Source of the DNA: Vanilla planifolia
Lineage: Eukaryota; Streptophyta; Magnoliopsida; Asparagales; Orchidaceae
Direction of reading: 5' to 3'
DNA: 64,000 nucleotides
Assembly (NCBI GenBank): GCA_023846275.1
Contig: CM043877.1
Coordinates: forward strand, 18,706,607 to 18,770,606
The notes below the pieces were generated by a model. That model had not been told where the DNA came from. It did not search any database and saw only the letters and a program-made list of their open reading frames with translations. Position 1 is the first letter of the stretch, and each line of letters starts with the position of its first letter. Made by a program: the position numbers and the translations under genes. Positions 11,201 to 25,500 of this stretch are shown here, piece after piece.

Positions 11201-13489
11201 TTAAATGCAAGACAATGATTTTACATGCCAATTTCAAGACCATTTTTCTATTTTTATTTGTCCATTTAAAACTATTTCTTAAAGTATTTTTCTCCTTTTA
11301 ACAAAAAAGCATCATAAGTTTATAAAACATTTGTAATATCATTTTTTTTTCTTGTAATATATGCCTTTTTTTAAAATTACATGTTTATAAAATCTTCTTA
11401 AGGAATGGGGAATCTTTCTCATGTTATAAGAGTAAAATATTTCATTTATCTAAAAAAAACCTCTCATTTTATCACAATTGTTATTAAGGAATAAAGATGT
11501 CTCTATTGTCCACAATATAATCAATTCTTAGTGCTTATTTCAAAATAGAGTTTCAACCTCTGTTTAAAAAAATACATTTTGCAAACTCTATTGTTGTTAA
11601 CATTTTTTTTTATCAAAACTCAAACTTTTCTCATATTAAACTTATTAAAAAAAACTCCTTTTTCAAAAACTTATCTCAAAACATCATTTGTAAACCACAA
11701 TGCACTATCAATAAAGCTTCATTATTCTATATAAACTTCATCTCAAGAACAAAAATTGCAAAGAATTTATATAAAGATGTACTTATGAATAAACAATAAT
11801 TTGAATTCTCTAAAATTAATGATTTTGCATTTTGACTTCATAAGCAATTATGGTTGAAATAATATTTTAAAAATGAGTTTCTAAAATAGTTATTTATTGT
11901 GAGTAGAAGAGAAGTTCTAAAAGTCATTTGATTAGCTTTTATGATTTCTATTTGTAATGGGATTCATATTATATCAATTTCATTGGCTTAGTTGACATCG
12001 AAAATCACATTGTCTCCAATACTTTTGTTATCCTAGTTGCACCTTTTTATTCAATTAAACCATACTATGCTTTGATGCCACTTGTTAATGCTCCTAATAT
12101 GCTTTTATGTTAACACAACAACTCAAATGTTTGAGTCTATAAGTAGATGTATAGTATTAATTACATATTCGTGCTCGAATAATATTTTCAATTTATAATA
12201 TGAAATTAAAATATTTCTCATTTGCATTTAACAAATATATCTCTTAAATGATAATCTCATTTATATTATCCATCACCTTTCTTTTAAATATTGAAATATT
12301 TCAACCAAAAAGTTGATTGTAAACTCAAACATCAAGAATTTTAGCACAATTCATCATGTCCGTAATGTTTGTTGATTACACAAATACTTCATCATAGATT
12401 GTCAAACCATGTGATCTTTGCTCGTTACATGAAAGAAGAGTATGTGATCCTATTGAAACTTATTAACACCATCAAATATCATGTATATTGAAAGATACTA
12501 AGCCATATAAAAATTCTAGTTGAACCATTGGCTATGTTACCACTTATTATGAGGATTTCATCAAACAAGCATTGCCACTTGTATGCCTTTTTTGCATCAC
12601 ATTGAATATGTCGCCATTGGAGCAAGAAAGGGAAAGGATAGAGACAATATGATTAAAGCAAATGTTGATAAAATAAAATCTAAATTATTGCATATGCTAT
12701 TTAACAAGTAATTGACTCTCAATGGTTGTTAGATCTAGTGACAAGAATTATCATAATTGTCAAGGACAATTGATTGCAAGTTTTGATTGGTAGTCATTCA
12801 CAATAATGATCATATTTTTTTGTCATTATTTAGTTGTATCTACTTATGTTAATCATTAATACATAAAATTATTGTTGTAAAATATCACTTATAAAGATTT
12901 ATTTTGTTAATAAATTGATACAACTTAAAAAAAAGAAGAAATTATACTTTTTTTTAGATGTTTTTGATTTTTATGCATAAGTTAAAATGTTAGAATTGTT
13001 GTTGTAAATCATTTGTAAGATGAATATAATTGAGTATATTATAATATATTAAAAATAATAATTATTTTCTAAATGATTTCTACAACATAATTAGTAAATT
13101 CAATTTAAATGAAAAAACATTGATGTTTACTATAATTAATAAATATAACAAAAAAATTAAGATAAACTTAGAGTTCTTCATCTATAAAAATGTTAGCACA
13201 TACATCATCTTTATCATTCTTTTGCTACTTAGAAGTTGCCTACTAATGTTTAAAATTCAAATTTAAATACCCAAATCATGATCATTAATGGCTTATTTCT
13301 CAGAGATGAGACTAATATTCTTAATATACTTATGTTTACTTATAAAAGCTTTGAAGCATGTTATATTCCATCCTTAACAGTCCGGTAGCAATTAAGATGC
13401 ATGCCACATGACTTTAATGTTGCAAATATTTTTATTTACATTAAATATTAGTTCTAATAAAATTTAAGTATTAAATCCTAAATAATGTA
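8231..13489. other. intergenic AT-rich DNA, no gene seen
   Basis: More than 5 kb with roughly 25-30 percent GC and no coding signature in any frame. Between about 9000 and 10000 it is dense in ATCATA/TATGAT words like those in the LTR family at 38-56 kb, so part of it may be an old LTR of a related element. A string at 8651-8672 (TACTAACA followed by TGATATCAAAGT) resembles an LTR end plus a mutated initiator-tRNA primer site on the plus strand, but I found no supporting pol nearby. I see nothing identifiable in 10600-13489. Confidence 0.5.
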
Positions 13490-13503
13490 CTCGTTTATTA
13501 TCT

Positions 13504-13525
13504 GGGCTTAACCCGGGCTTGACCC
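13504..13525. promoter_or_regulatory. tandem GGGCTTRACCC element upstream of TAF4
   Basis: Two adjacent 11-bp units, GGGCTTAACCC and GGGCTTGACCC, start 94 bp before the TAF4 ATG, at the point where AT-rich intergenic DNA changes to gene-like composition. TGGGCT/TGGGCC words are common proximal promoter elements of plant housekeeping genes (site II type). The regulatory role is inferred from position and motif. Confidence 0.45.
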
Positions 13526-13597
13526 ACTACAGCTCCAAAGCGCCGCTCGAGACTCTTCCCATAAGAAGATCAAAAGTTTGCAGTTTGAACTTCGTCA

Positions 13598-16500
13598 ATG
13601 GATCCATCGATCGTGAAGTTCTTCGAGGATGATGAGGTGCTTCCTCTTTCTCGATCCTTAACCTTCATCCCCACCCTTTTCGAAGAAAGCTCTAAACCTT
13701 AGGGCTATTTACTGCTGCTTACGAGATGCGCCGTTTATAATCTTTGTTCGTGTTGTGATTTTGCAGGATGAGAGCATGCACTCGGGAGCGGACGTTGAAG
13801 CGTTCTCTGCTGCGTTGACGCGAGACATCGGAGGGGAACCCTCCACCTCCACGCACCAGCCTCATCATAGCGACGTTGGTAATTGCCTTCCCTTTGCTAC
13901 CGCCTTTTCGTTTGATTTCTGCTTTAATCCATGCACTTCATGAAAATTGTAAACTTGCTGGTGACTTGTCTTAGTGACGGAGTATGAGTTTGAGAATTCA
14001 TGGAAGCTGATGGCTTCAGCAAGCTCGATTAGTCTGTAATTGTTTTATAGGTAAATTTTTGGGGAAATATTCGGTGGATGAGTTGATTGTTTTTTTTACT
14101 TGCTTTTAGAATGGGCTTACCAAAATTGGCAAAAAAAAAACATCTGTAATTTGAATTAAAAACCGTTAGCAATAAAAATATGCTAAAAAATTTCAAGTTA
14201 TTATCCTCAGTATCTATAGAAGCGTAGTGCAAGTAGTCAATGTTAGCCATGAACTAGCCATTTGTGGTCTTAATATGCCATAGTATGTTTGGTTGTTTAT
14301 TTTGATAATATTGACTGCAAATGAGGTTGGGTTCAGTTTTACATTGTAAATTGATAATAGTATTTGAGATTTAATATATAATTAATATGACTTACTAATT
14401 TACTTAAACTTTTGGATTATTGGATGTTTACCTAAGTTTATATGGGGACTAACATTGGCCTCTAAGTGGTGAAATTCTTCTTAACAAGTGGTTCGAGAGA
14501 GTTGATGATGGGTGACATAGTTGATTGAGATGGTTCAAGTGAGCTAATAAGGACTTCAAAGTTGACAAGGACAGCATTGTTAATGATGATATCTCCAAAG
14601 TTGATAGGACATCATAGTCTGTTTGGTACGACAATCAAAGTTGATGATTCTAGTAGAACTAATAAAATGCAATAGAGTTGACAAGGGCAAATAGAGACTA
14701 CAGGGTGATAGAGTCGATGTGGTGTGATAGAATTGATAGCACAATAGATTTAATGGTGAAGGTTTAATAGAGGCAACAATGGCTGGCATAACAGAAGCTA
14801 ATTGTTCAAGAGAGTTGACAAAATAGACAAAGCTAACAAGGGCTATAGGTTTGACAATGGTCGTTTCAATGGAGCAGATATGACATTAGAGTCAATATAC
14901 GATAAGGGTGTGAGAGTTGAGAAGGATTGCAAAGCCAATATATGAATTAATGGATGATGTTGATGAGATTTTCAATTGAGAGAAAGATTTGTTGAGCACT
15001 ATTGTGATTATGTTTAGTTTCATATTATAAGTTGTAAATAATGTTAGAGTTTTAATATACAATTAACATGGCTTACATACATTGGTTTAAGTTTTTAGAT
15101 TATTAGGTGTTGATATTCATGTAAATGCATATCCACATGGTGAAAGTTTTCATAATAGATACTATTAGTCTTTCTCCATAAGAGTGTTTGGAGTTCCATT
15201 GCCATATTTGCATAAAGTGCCTATGTATGGGCTCTTGATGTTGCTTAATGTGCTAGTTATTATGATGAAAAAATTTTCTTCTTTTGAGCTTTTTCTCTCT
15301 TCAATCTATGTGTTGAACTTTAGGTGGGTGGAGTAATAAGTGCTAAACATATAGAGTTGCCCCTTCAAATAGGAGTAGTTTAGTCCTTGCTAATTTTTGA
15401 AGTCTAATCAACATGTGCCTAGAGTTGTTGGGTGGAGAACTCTAGGAGTATCTTCCAAAATTTTGTATGCTTGACTTGAAAATGTGATGGTACCCTTATC
15501 TATTCAGGGAAGTTGAAGGTGTTTTATGTACCATCCATGGTCAATCTCTTAAGCAACTTCAATCTTTTTTTGTGATGTACCGAGATGTGTGGCAAAACTA
15601 TTGTGGTTATCATCAAGTGCTTTTTACTAGAAGCCCCAAGGAATACGAGTTGTTACCACTTTCTTTCAACATTTTCACCATGCTGATTATCTTCATGTCA
15701 TTTTGATTCTCCTTTCCATTTCATTTTCTATTTGGGGTGTTCTATTCATCAACTCTCATATTGCTTCACTGGTGACACTCATGGTTAATTCTACACCTCT
15801 CCATATCATGATAATATGAAACCAAAGGATGATCTCTTTTACCTGAAGTGTTGCACTACTATTTTTTTAGAAACCAATGTAAAATGTTTTATTTGGAGCC
15901 CCAGACTGATGGAATTAACCAAAATTTTGGCCTACATAATTCTCGTATTTTGTGACTTTGGTGACATGTTGAATATGTCACTTTTAGATGCATTGTATTG
16001 CATATAATTAGTTCTATAAGGATAGGATATATCAAAAATTGATTCTAGTTTTGAATTTATGCATAATGATCTGGAATCAAACAAAGTCAACTAATGATCC
16101 AAATGACTGGTTTGGTGCCTTTTTTCAATATGAGCCCTTGTTGTTGGCCGCTCAGATTTACCCAACTAGAAGTTGAATCAAAATGTTTATAGAAGCGGAA
16201 ATAATTGCGAGTTGTGTGTATATTACCTATGTTTGAGCCTGTAGGTTTTCACCATTTTTTTTTACCCTTTAATTTTTAAATGGATGTTCATTTTTTGTTT
16301 GGCATGGGTATAAGAAGCTTTTACAGCTCCATCCCATGCCAGACAAATCATTTGTTCACTTTGGTTTGCTAAGGATGCTGATTTCCCCTATCCATAGGTT
16401 TCTTTTCTTCGAGCAAAATGCTTCCTTTCACTTTCTTCCATGGCTATTCCCTTTTGTAAGGGCTATATTTGCTTTTGTCTCAGCAAACTATCCTTGCTAG

Positions 16501-19500
16501 ACAACCATTGTGATAGCGACATAGAGAGTGGCTTTTAGATTCTGGCAGCCATTGAGCCTGGATCTTATCTCCATCCAATGTAATGGTTTCTTTAATGTGC
16601 TTCTCTGTGTTTTTTGAGCAAAAAGCGCAATCAGTGGGTATTTTTTTTGTTGGCTCTGACTTCATATAATCTGAACTCTATGTAGTTTGTCAATTTGTTG
16701 TTAACTGTTGCCTGATGATGAGCATTGTTAGTCTGAAAGAGTAGGAAAAAATTATAGTGATATGTACATTTTTGTCCTTAATTCTTTTTTTTTTTTTACT
16801 TTTTTTTTGCTTCATATTGGTTCAAATGTACGATTAGATTTTGCATGCATTGAATATCAGTTTTTTTATAAGAGCACAGCAATCTTAGCACTTACATGGT
16901 ATTTTTCTTTTTTGGGAAGGATTTATTTGGTTCTGCTGTTATGTTGCTGCATGTTAGATTTTCTGATTGGAATGGAAATTCTGTGGTGCATGTTGGTTTT
17001 TTTGACAAGGATAAGCTTTGGTTTGTTCTTGCATGTTTTGTTTTTTGTAAGAATAAATAAGGTGCTACAAATTCTATTGTATTCATGGTTCATGCATAAA
17101 TTCATGTTGGTTTTATAAAATTTCTCAAAATCAACGACATTCAGTTAAACTTACTCAAAATAGAAAACAATATTTTTTATTAGAATTTGAGCTATTTAAG
17201 TTTTTTAAATTTAGGGAAATGTTAAGGATTAGTTCTAGGTTTGAATGTTGGACCTCATCTTTGAAGTTGAAGGTCAATACCACACAATCATGATTGATCA
17301 AATCTTCATTTGGCTTGGATTGAGCTTGGCTCATTAACAACCTAAATGCTTAATATATGTCATCATTCTTTTTTTCTACCAAATTTTGAATTACACTAGT
17401 TTTATATACTATTTTTTTCACAAGTTTTACTTGTAGTAGGATAAGATGAAAGTGGGGTAGATAGATAATGAAAAATTACACATACATTAACGTTATTATG
17501 TTATGTAACTATCTATATTAATTTCTACACAATATATATATTGTATATAAAATGGGAATTTGATGTAATAGAATGAATCCAAAAGATAAACGGGATTAGA
17601 AATAAGCCAATATTAACAAAGAAATGAGCCCTGAGGGATAACCCAAAATCGGATAAGACTTGTTTTTATATGAGCTAGCAGTGAGTCAACAAAATCCAAA
17701 GAAAACTTGTCTAGTTAAATTACTAATAGGTGAGAAAGTGGGAGTGAAAAAATATCTAGAATAGAATATAAAGATCAAAAGAAAATTGTTCTAGTCCCAC
17801 TTGATTATGATTGATTTGATAGAATTAGAGAGATCTTAGGGATAGATTAATTATCTATCCATTAGGTGATTATTGAGTGTTGGGAAAAGAGGATAAAAAT
17901 TCATTAAAAAATTGCATAAACATTGACTACATTGTGGAGGATAGGAAAGTGTTAATTATTATTACTTTGAATACAAAGAAATTAATATAAAAAGGCTGTT
18001 AATGTTTTTTAGTAGCAATACAAATAGCTGATCAACAGAAGCTAAAATACAAGATATTATTGTGGTGTGTGAATATCGTGAAGTATTTCAAGATGATTTA
18101 CTAGGATTTTCACTTGATAAAGAGATCAAATTTGGGATAACGTTAATGTTTAGTATATAATCTATTTTTAAAGCTCTACAAAGGATCACACTAATAGAAT
18201 TATAGGAAATAAAATACAACTATAGGAGATGCTAGAGACAGACTTCATAAGGTCAAGTATATTCTCATAGGATGTACTTATATTATTTATAAAGAAGAAA
18301 GATGGTAGTTGTATAATATGTGTTGACTATTATAAATTGAATAGAATTATTATAAAGAACAAATATCTTTTGTTTAGAATTGATGAGCATTTTGATCAAT
18401 TATAGGAATAGAAATATTTTTAAAGATTTATTTATGTTCTAGTACTATCAATTGAAAATTAGAAGAGAAGATATTTCAAAAACAGCTTTTATTTTGGAAT
18501 CAGACATATGTATTATGAATTCTTTGTATGTCATTTTAGTTTGATATGCTCTAATATCTTTTTTGAGCCTAATACATAAAGTATTTAGGCAATGATTGGA
18601 CTAATTTGTCATCGTTTTTATTGATAATGTATTAATTTACTCTAGGGATGCAAGTGCACATGCAAAACATTTGAGGAAAATGTTGTAGCAATTAAACGAA
18701 TACAAATTTTATGTTAAATTATATAGGTGCATCTTTTGGTTGCATAATATGTAATTCCGTAGACATGTAGTGAATGTAGAAAGAATAATTGTAGATCTCC
18801 AGAAATTAGTTATTATTTGAGTGGTTGTGACCAACCAATGCGATTGAAATTAGAAATTTTCTTGGGTTGGCCAGATATTATATTCTCGAATTGTCATTTG
18901 TTTGGTAAGAATGAGAAAGCAATTCCATTTGAATGGAAAGAGAAATGTGAAAGGATTTTCAACACTCTCAAAGATAGACTAATTTTTACACATCCTTTAT
19001 TGAAAGTTGATATTAAATTTCAGTATGCTTTTAAGCAGCTTAGATCTCATAAGAAGAATTATTAAATTCATGATATAAAATTTATTGTTATCGTGTTTTC
19101 TTTAATAATTTGGAGACACTACTGTATAATATGAAAAACCAAGTGCTTGCTGACCATTAGAGTATAAAATATCTTTTTATGTAAAAAGATTTGAATATGA
19201 GACAACAAAAATGGTTGAAACCTATAAAAGATTATGTGTTAGAAATTATCTATCACCTAAGCAAGGTTAATGTTATGGTTGATGTAGCCATTTGGCTAGT
19301 AGAAGTGAAATGATAACTAATTTAGAAGAAGCTCAACTATCCATAGAGACAAATCAATTAGAGCTGAATGTAATATTGTTAGTTGATGGAAGCAATTGTT
19401 CCATAGTGGCTATTGCAATAAAGTAGTTGCAAGTTTTGAAAGAGGTTTAGGATAGGGATGAAGAAACACAAAAAAATCAAAAAATCAAGTTTGATTTTAC

Positions 19501-22500
19501 ATTCCACTCCAACTGGTTCGTAGCATCAATTATTTTCTAGTAGGTCATTGTAGTGTTTTTCAAGTTGAACAATATCAAGTTATGACAAAAGTGATAAACA
19601 TTAGTCATGAAAGCTGCCTTTGCTATGCCATAAGAAATGTGAGAATGCTTCGAGGGATAAGAGGTACCCAAACACCATGATATTGTGTAATAGTTTGGTG
19701 ATATTGGGAGGTGATACGAGTCCTTCAAACGACCTTGGTCATGGTTGGTGAAATCCACAAAGATGCTCATTTTGTGATATATTTCTTCACAAGCATGACA
19801 CCAACGATCTAATCTTAGTACTATAGTGATTACATGTAACCCATTTCAAAAAAAGTCTCCACTTTAGCTTCAATTTGTTATTCAGTTTATGCTGTGTTAT
19901 TTTTTGCTTTCATTTTGTCTCCATGTTGGTTGCACAAAAAACAGAAATTTTTGGAATTACAACCATTTTTTTATTTAGTTATACAAAAGTTAGTACAGTT
20001 TTTGGGGGATCACTTGAATCAGAAGGAAAATACACACTTTTCCATTGACTTGGATCACTTCAGTTGTTGGAGTGACTTGGTACTTGTCATTCTTATCCCT
20101 CAATGAGTTAACTCTTTCTAGATCGTAGGAGTTCTCGAATGATTGAGACATCTTCAGTGTTTGAAACTTCATTGCATGGTGAATAGCAGATTGAATGATT
20201 TTTATTCTATTGAGAGTTGATTGTCCAAGTATTTTGTTTAAAGGTAGAGGGGACTTTTAGATTGTGATTTTTTTTTTGAAGATTATCTTTATCCACCATT
20301 TTCTTCACTATTAAAATACTATATACAAGTGTTTTTACTGAACTTTTATTCATCTTATTTTTCACTATATCTCTGTCCTATCTACCTCAGTTTTTTTTTC
20401 TAATCATGGTATGCCTTTTGGATTTATTACACATTTCCAAACCATTTAAGTCTATTTCCCAAAACTTCTTTTGTATTTATATTGAATATGTGACTTTCTA
20501 ATATAACTGTTTACTACTTCGTCTTTAACACTTTTGCTAATTTTATGATCAACATTCCTATTTTTTTACCTCAATTTTTGTGCTGGTTTTCTTTGGTTTC
20601 CAGTGGTTGGTTTTGACAATCTTGTAACACTACTTATCCCCATAGATTTAGATTGGTTTTTGCTATTCTGAATTTGGGAAATGTCTTCCACAAAGAAGCA
20701 AGTGTTAGGCTTTCTTATTACTCTAAACATCTAATAGTAACCGGTAGCACATTATTTTATGGACTTCTACAAGTGCTAGTCCCTCTCAACTCAAATTACT
20801 AAACCTTGCGTATGTTAATCTTTTTGTTTTTTAAATTCCCCTATGGTCATTTTTTTAATTAGCAAATTTCCTGAGATCTAGTTGATTGTTCTAATTTAAA
20901 GTTAGAAAGTTTGATGACACATCTGCTTTTAACTTTTTACTGCTGCATGTTCTTTATAAATCATACCCTGAATGATTCAGGAACTGATTGCCAAGGTAGC
21001 AGCAGTTCTGCATCGCAAAAATTACCTGAACAATGGGAAACCTCCACTCAAGATGATGCTGGCCAAGGAAGCATTTCTGTACCAAAGCCATTACTTGAAG
21101 GGAATGGCTGCAGTCAAGATGGAAATGCTGGACAATTGATCGACCATAAAGAAGAAAAGAATTTTCAACTCTTAGATACGCAAGTCTCTCAGTTGGAACA
21201 GACGGATGGAGCCAATGCAAAAGATGAAGCAACAGAAAGCCAACCACAAAGTGTGCAGCATTTCTCATTAGAGGGGCTTTCTCAATCTGAAAGGCTGCCA
21301 TCTTTGGAGAGAAACCCTACCACAGCCGTTGAAACGGATGAAATCAAGAAAACTGATGAACTTTCTGTTGACTCACTAAAACAGGAATTGGCTCAGCCCT
21401 CTAAGAACCAACAACCTCAAAATCCTCAGCAGTTAAATGTTCAACAAACTCTGAATTCTAATGAATCAAACACTCCAAATAGCTTGCGGCAATTGAATGT
21501 TCAACAGCCACAGAATTTTGACGATGCAAGCAATCCAGCAAGGCAAGCTAAGCCAATGGCTACCATACCATTTCACATGTTGATCCCAATTCTTCGTCCA
21601 CATCTTGATAAGGATAGGTCTATGCAACTCCAATCCATCTTTTCTAAGCTCAGGGTGGGACTTTCTTACTGTTAAATCTGCTCTGTTTTATCTTATTTTT
21701 TGAAGTTGTAGCTGCTAGCTGATTAATTTGAGGTTGTGTGTATGATTATTGAGTTGGGAGATAGATTGCAATTACCTTTGTGAGACTCATTTGAAGCTCC
21801 CTTTTGTGATATGTATAATGAATAGAAGGCTGAGCTGTATGGAAGGGTATATGTAAAAGCTTGTGGATTTACTGATTGTTCAGTTCCTTCATAAGTGTTT
21901 TTAAAGATTCAGAATTTACTGTTCAGATCTGATGCTTTCAATTAGAAAAATTTTAAAGTTTGTGGAATTCTGCGATCTTACTAGTTATATTTTATTTCTA
22001 GAGCAACGAAGTCAGCAAGGATGATTTCTTGAGGGTTATTAGGAATATTGTTGGTGACCAGATGCTCAGACAAGCAGTTCAAAAACTGCAAATACAGGTT
22101 TGATTATTATTATTTTTTTCAATTATGCATTTATTATCTATCTTATTCAGTCTGATGATAGACTTGTTAGAAGCATTAGAAATACTAATTATTTTCTCAA
22201 ATTTATGATGTAATGTACACCGTGAGTTATACCTCTCCAACTTTCTGTTGCATTACCTTTCAGCTTCAAGCTCAAGCTAGTCGAAATCCACAGACAAGTC
22301 CGAACCTATATTCTTTACAGGTACAAGACTATTCTTGAAAGCTTTCATTCGTAGTCATTCTTGGGATCAATCATTTCTTCATTATGTCAACTCAGAACCA
22401 GAAAGTCCAGAAATCGCCATTAGGTCAGCCCCAACTTTCATCTTCAACATTCACAAGGCAAACTGAGTCAACTTTCCCTACAGCAGAAGCTAGTCGTCAG

Positions 22501-25500
22501 ATGTCTCGAGAACTGGATGGAAAGGCAACACACTCTGGACAAACACGTTCTGCTGGATTGGGTGTGGTCAACCAAGAAAGAGAAATTGCAATAAGCCCAT
22601 TTCAAGCGGCCAACAAGCAGCCTCAACATACACAAATGCCACAATCATCTTTTCCCATGTATGGAGTCGCACCAACTAACTTTCAATCTCATCAATTTTC
22701 AAGACCTTCAATTGGTGCTCAATCAACTTCCCACAAGTTACAGGGTCAGGATTCCCAAACAAGGCAAGCACTGCACGCACAAGGCATTGCTGCTACACAA
22801 ATTGGCTCTAGCCAACTCATGAGTATGGCACACATGCGAAAGTATGAATTGCAAAATACTATTACTGAATCCAAGAGGGGTTATGGGGGATCATTTGCTG
22901 GTCATCCATTGTCACAGCAAAATTCGGTAACATTGCAAACGTATTCAAATAAGGAACAAAGAAGTACTGCTATACCATCAATTAGTAATGTGAAACCGGA
23001 AGTGATGGATCAGGCCTCTGAATCTGCAGGCATGCCAAAATTAACGTTTCCAGAAAGCTCTTCACATGGTATTGGAAACATTGAACAAAATGAGCTGCAA
23101 TCATCTAAAGTGGCTTTTTCAGCTCCTATGAATACGCTTGGAAGTCATGTTCCAGGTCTTGTGCCAAGTAATATTGATGGAGCTATTCAGGTTGTTGCAT
23201 GACGCTGTTAACATGTTTTCCCTTGTTTACCTTGTGCAAATAAAAGATTTTGTTTGACGAGCTTTGTTGGGGTTTTTTTGTGATTATACATCTGCAGGCA
23301 CCGAGGATTTTTTGCTTACTTTAAAGTGTTGTCTTTTGTTCAACATTGTATTAACCAGTAGAATCAAGATCGATGTACTATATGATTGTGTCTTGAGGGA
23401 TGATTGGTTGTTTGGCATGCTATGCCTTTTAAAAGTTAACAAAACTGATTGTTTTACTGACATTAAACTTTTCATGACTTTAAAAGTCATCACTAGTGTA
23501 CGATGCCTGACTTCTAAAAGTTGATCAAAATGATTGACTTTTAGAAGTCTAACATAGTTATAGTATCCCCTCATCTGCTTATCAAATGCATTGAAACCCT
23601 TTTTTTTTGCCAAAAAATCTAGCACCATCTCCATCTTTTTTTTAGAAGTTTTTCCAACTCTCACCTTGCTGCCACCATCACTATTGCAATTATTTTAGTT
23701 GGAGTTGCTGCTGAGCAACAAATTACCTTATCGAACAAAAATCCTCTCCCATAGCCCCGTCCTGCCCCTCCCCGTTACCATAGATGCCCTTGTTGACCTT
23801 GACGTTATTGGAGCTGTTAAAGATCTCGTCCCCCTACCAAACGTGAATCTCCGTAGCTTGTGGCCACAACCTCTGTTCTTTATTGCCTCTTTGCTTATGT
23901 TGAAGTAGTGAAACCCAGTGGCAATGGCTCCCTTCCACAGTCATCTTGCTCAATTTCGAACCCAAAAGCAATCGCCTCTCCCTTTTGAGGTCACAGCAAT
24001 TTGTGCCCTTATGCTTGAGCCATAGTTGATTGCTACTTTTTCTTTGTTAGTGAGCATTCTTGACAGTAAGGTGTTTTACTGGTATAGTTTAAAAGTTTTA
24101 TTTATGTTGAAGAAATTATTGTTGTGGTTGAAAATTATTTTTCAATTGCTCTTCGTTTCTTGTTTTTTGTGATGGTTGATGTTCATTTGGAAAATTCTTT
24201 CAGTGATTATTATTATTATAAAAGACATGCAATTAAGGTGGATGATCATTTTTGGGAGGTAGTTGCAAGTACTGTAAATTGATGAGGATGAGGCTGTTAG
24301 GAAACTCACAAGAAAATGTTGTCACATTCTTGAACGAATTATCTGGAGAAGAGCTTGTTTAAGAATTTTATACCAAGGCAATGTTGCAACATCTGTTTTT
24401 GTGGTTCAAATGAAAAAGGAACCATTTTTTATTATGTAACATACTTAGTTTTCTGAGTTTTCAAAGAAACATTATCGATGTTGATATTGAAGTACAACTA
24501 GTAAGGTTTATGTGGATGATTGGGAGTAGTGTATGGTTTGAATGAATAACATTTTTGTTTTAGTAAACAAGTGAGACAACAAGTCATTATGTTCACATGT
24601 TGCTTTGTAAAGGAGGGTTCATAAAACCTCTTTACTATGTAACTCATCCCAAAATGTTAACCAATGGTCCATACCATGGTTATAAGGTAATCAATAAAAT
24701 CTTAAGGTAATTATTGTAAACTTGAATTGGCTACATGGCTAAGTGCTAGTTTTTCTTTTATAGGATTGTAGTGGTGCATTAGATTGTACTCACATTAAAC
24801 CTTTTATGTCATCTAATGACAGCTCTTTTTTTAGAGGACACAAAATAGAATTAACTCAAAATATTTTGGCTACAGTTGATTTCAACCTAAAGTTTGTATA
24901 TACATATTGGCTGAGTGAAAAGGATCAGCACACGATGCAATAGTATCAAAGATCCTTAGGCCTTTTAAAGGACACTTTAAAAGGCCTAAGGATCTTTAAG
25001 TGCTTAATGGAAAGAATTATCTAGTTGATTCAAGTTGTTTAACAAGACATGGGTTATTAATTTGTGTCAGTTCAAGCACTTGCTAATTAATACAAAAGAG
25101 TTGTTTAATTATAGTCACTCATCATTAAGATCATTAATTTTGTGTGCCTTTGGATCCATTAAGTGTTCCCTTTTCAAAATAATTTGACATTTTCATAATA
25201 TCATATGTGCTTTTCAGTTGATACTCATGGAGTTGAACTTATTCCAAGTGGGCAACTAGTTCAAGACTAACAAACATGTACTTGTATTATATGACATTTG
25301 GGAATAGGTATGAATGAGTGATCATATTGTAATATGCATGTTGAATCATAGTACAAGATTAGGGGGTTCAATTGAATAAGTTAGTCTTGTTTTTGTAACT
25401 TGAAAATATAGTATCTTTTATAGCTTGGCTCTAAAACATCACTTTTTGGTTAATTGAATGTTTTGCATTATTCAACCAACTATGGACAAAAAAGATGACA

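Larger units (their letters stand above)
13879..20980. other. TAF4 intron 2 (7.1 kb), transposon-laden
   Basis: Donor GTAATTGCC, acceptor GATTCAG. The intron joins codon 51 (phase 1) between the [13 protein letters not shown] exon and the long Gln-rich exon. It contains a pair of direct repeats with degenerate sequence between them (14333-15125) and a decayed Ty3/gypsy pol fragment (about 18070-19330). I recognise nothing in 15130-18070 or 19330-20980. A T-rich 118-codon open frame at 16762 is low complexity and not a credible gene. Confidence 0.85.

Noticed and set aside
16762..17118. 118-codon T-rich open frame in TAF4 intron 2
   Set aside because: Composition-driven string of Phe and Leu from poly-T sequence; resembles a membrane protein only because T-rich codons are hydrophobic.
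19537..19770. 77-codon minus-strand frame in TAF4 intron 2
   Set aside because: No recognisable retroelement or host domain; lies just beyond the Ty3 relic and could not be aligned by eye to any pol segment.
20954..21301. 115-codon minus-strand frame over TAF4 exon 3
   Set aside because: Shadow of a long coding exon; the sense frame is conserved and spliced in phase.
23284..23664. 126-codon minus-strand frame at the Harbinger left end
   Set aside because: Spans the element boundary and subterminal palindromes, with Lys-rich low complexity and no homology that I recognise.
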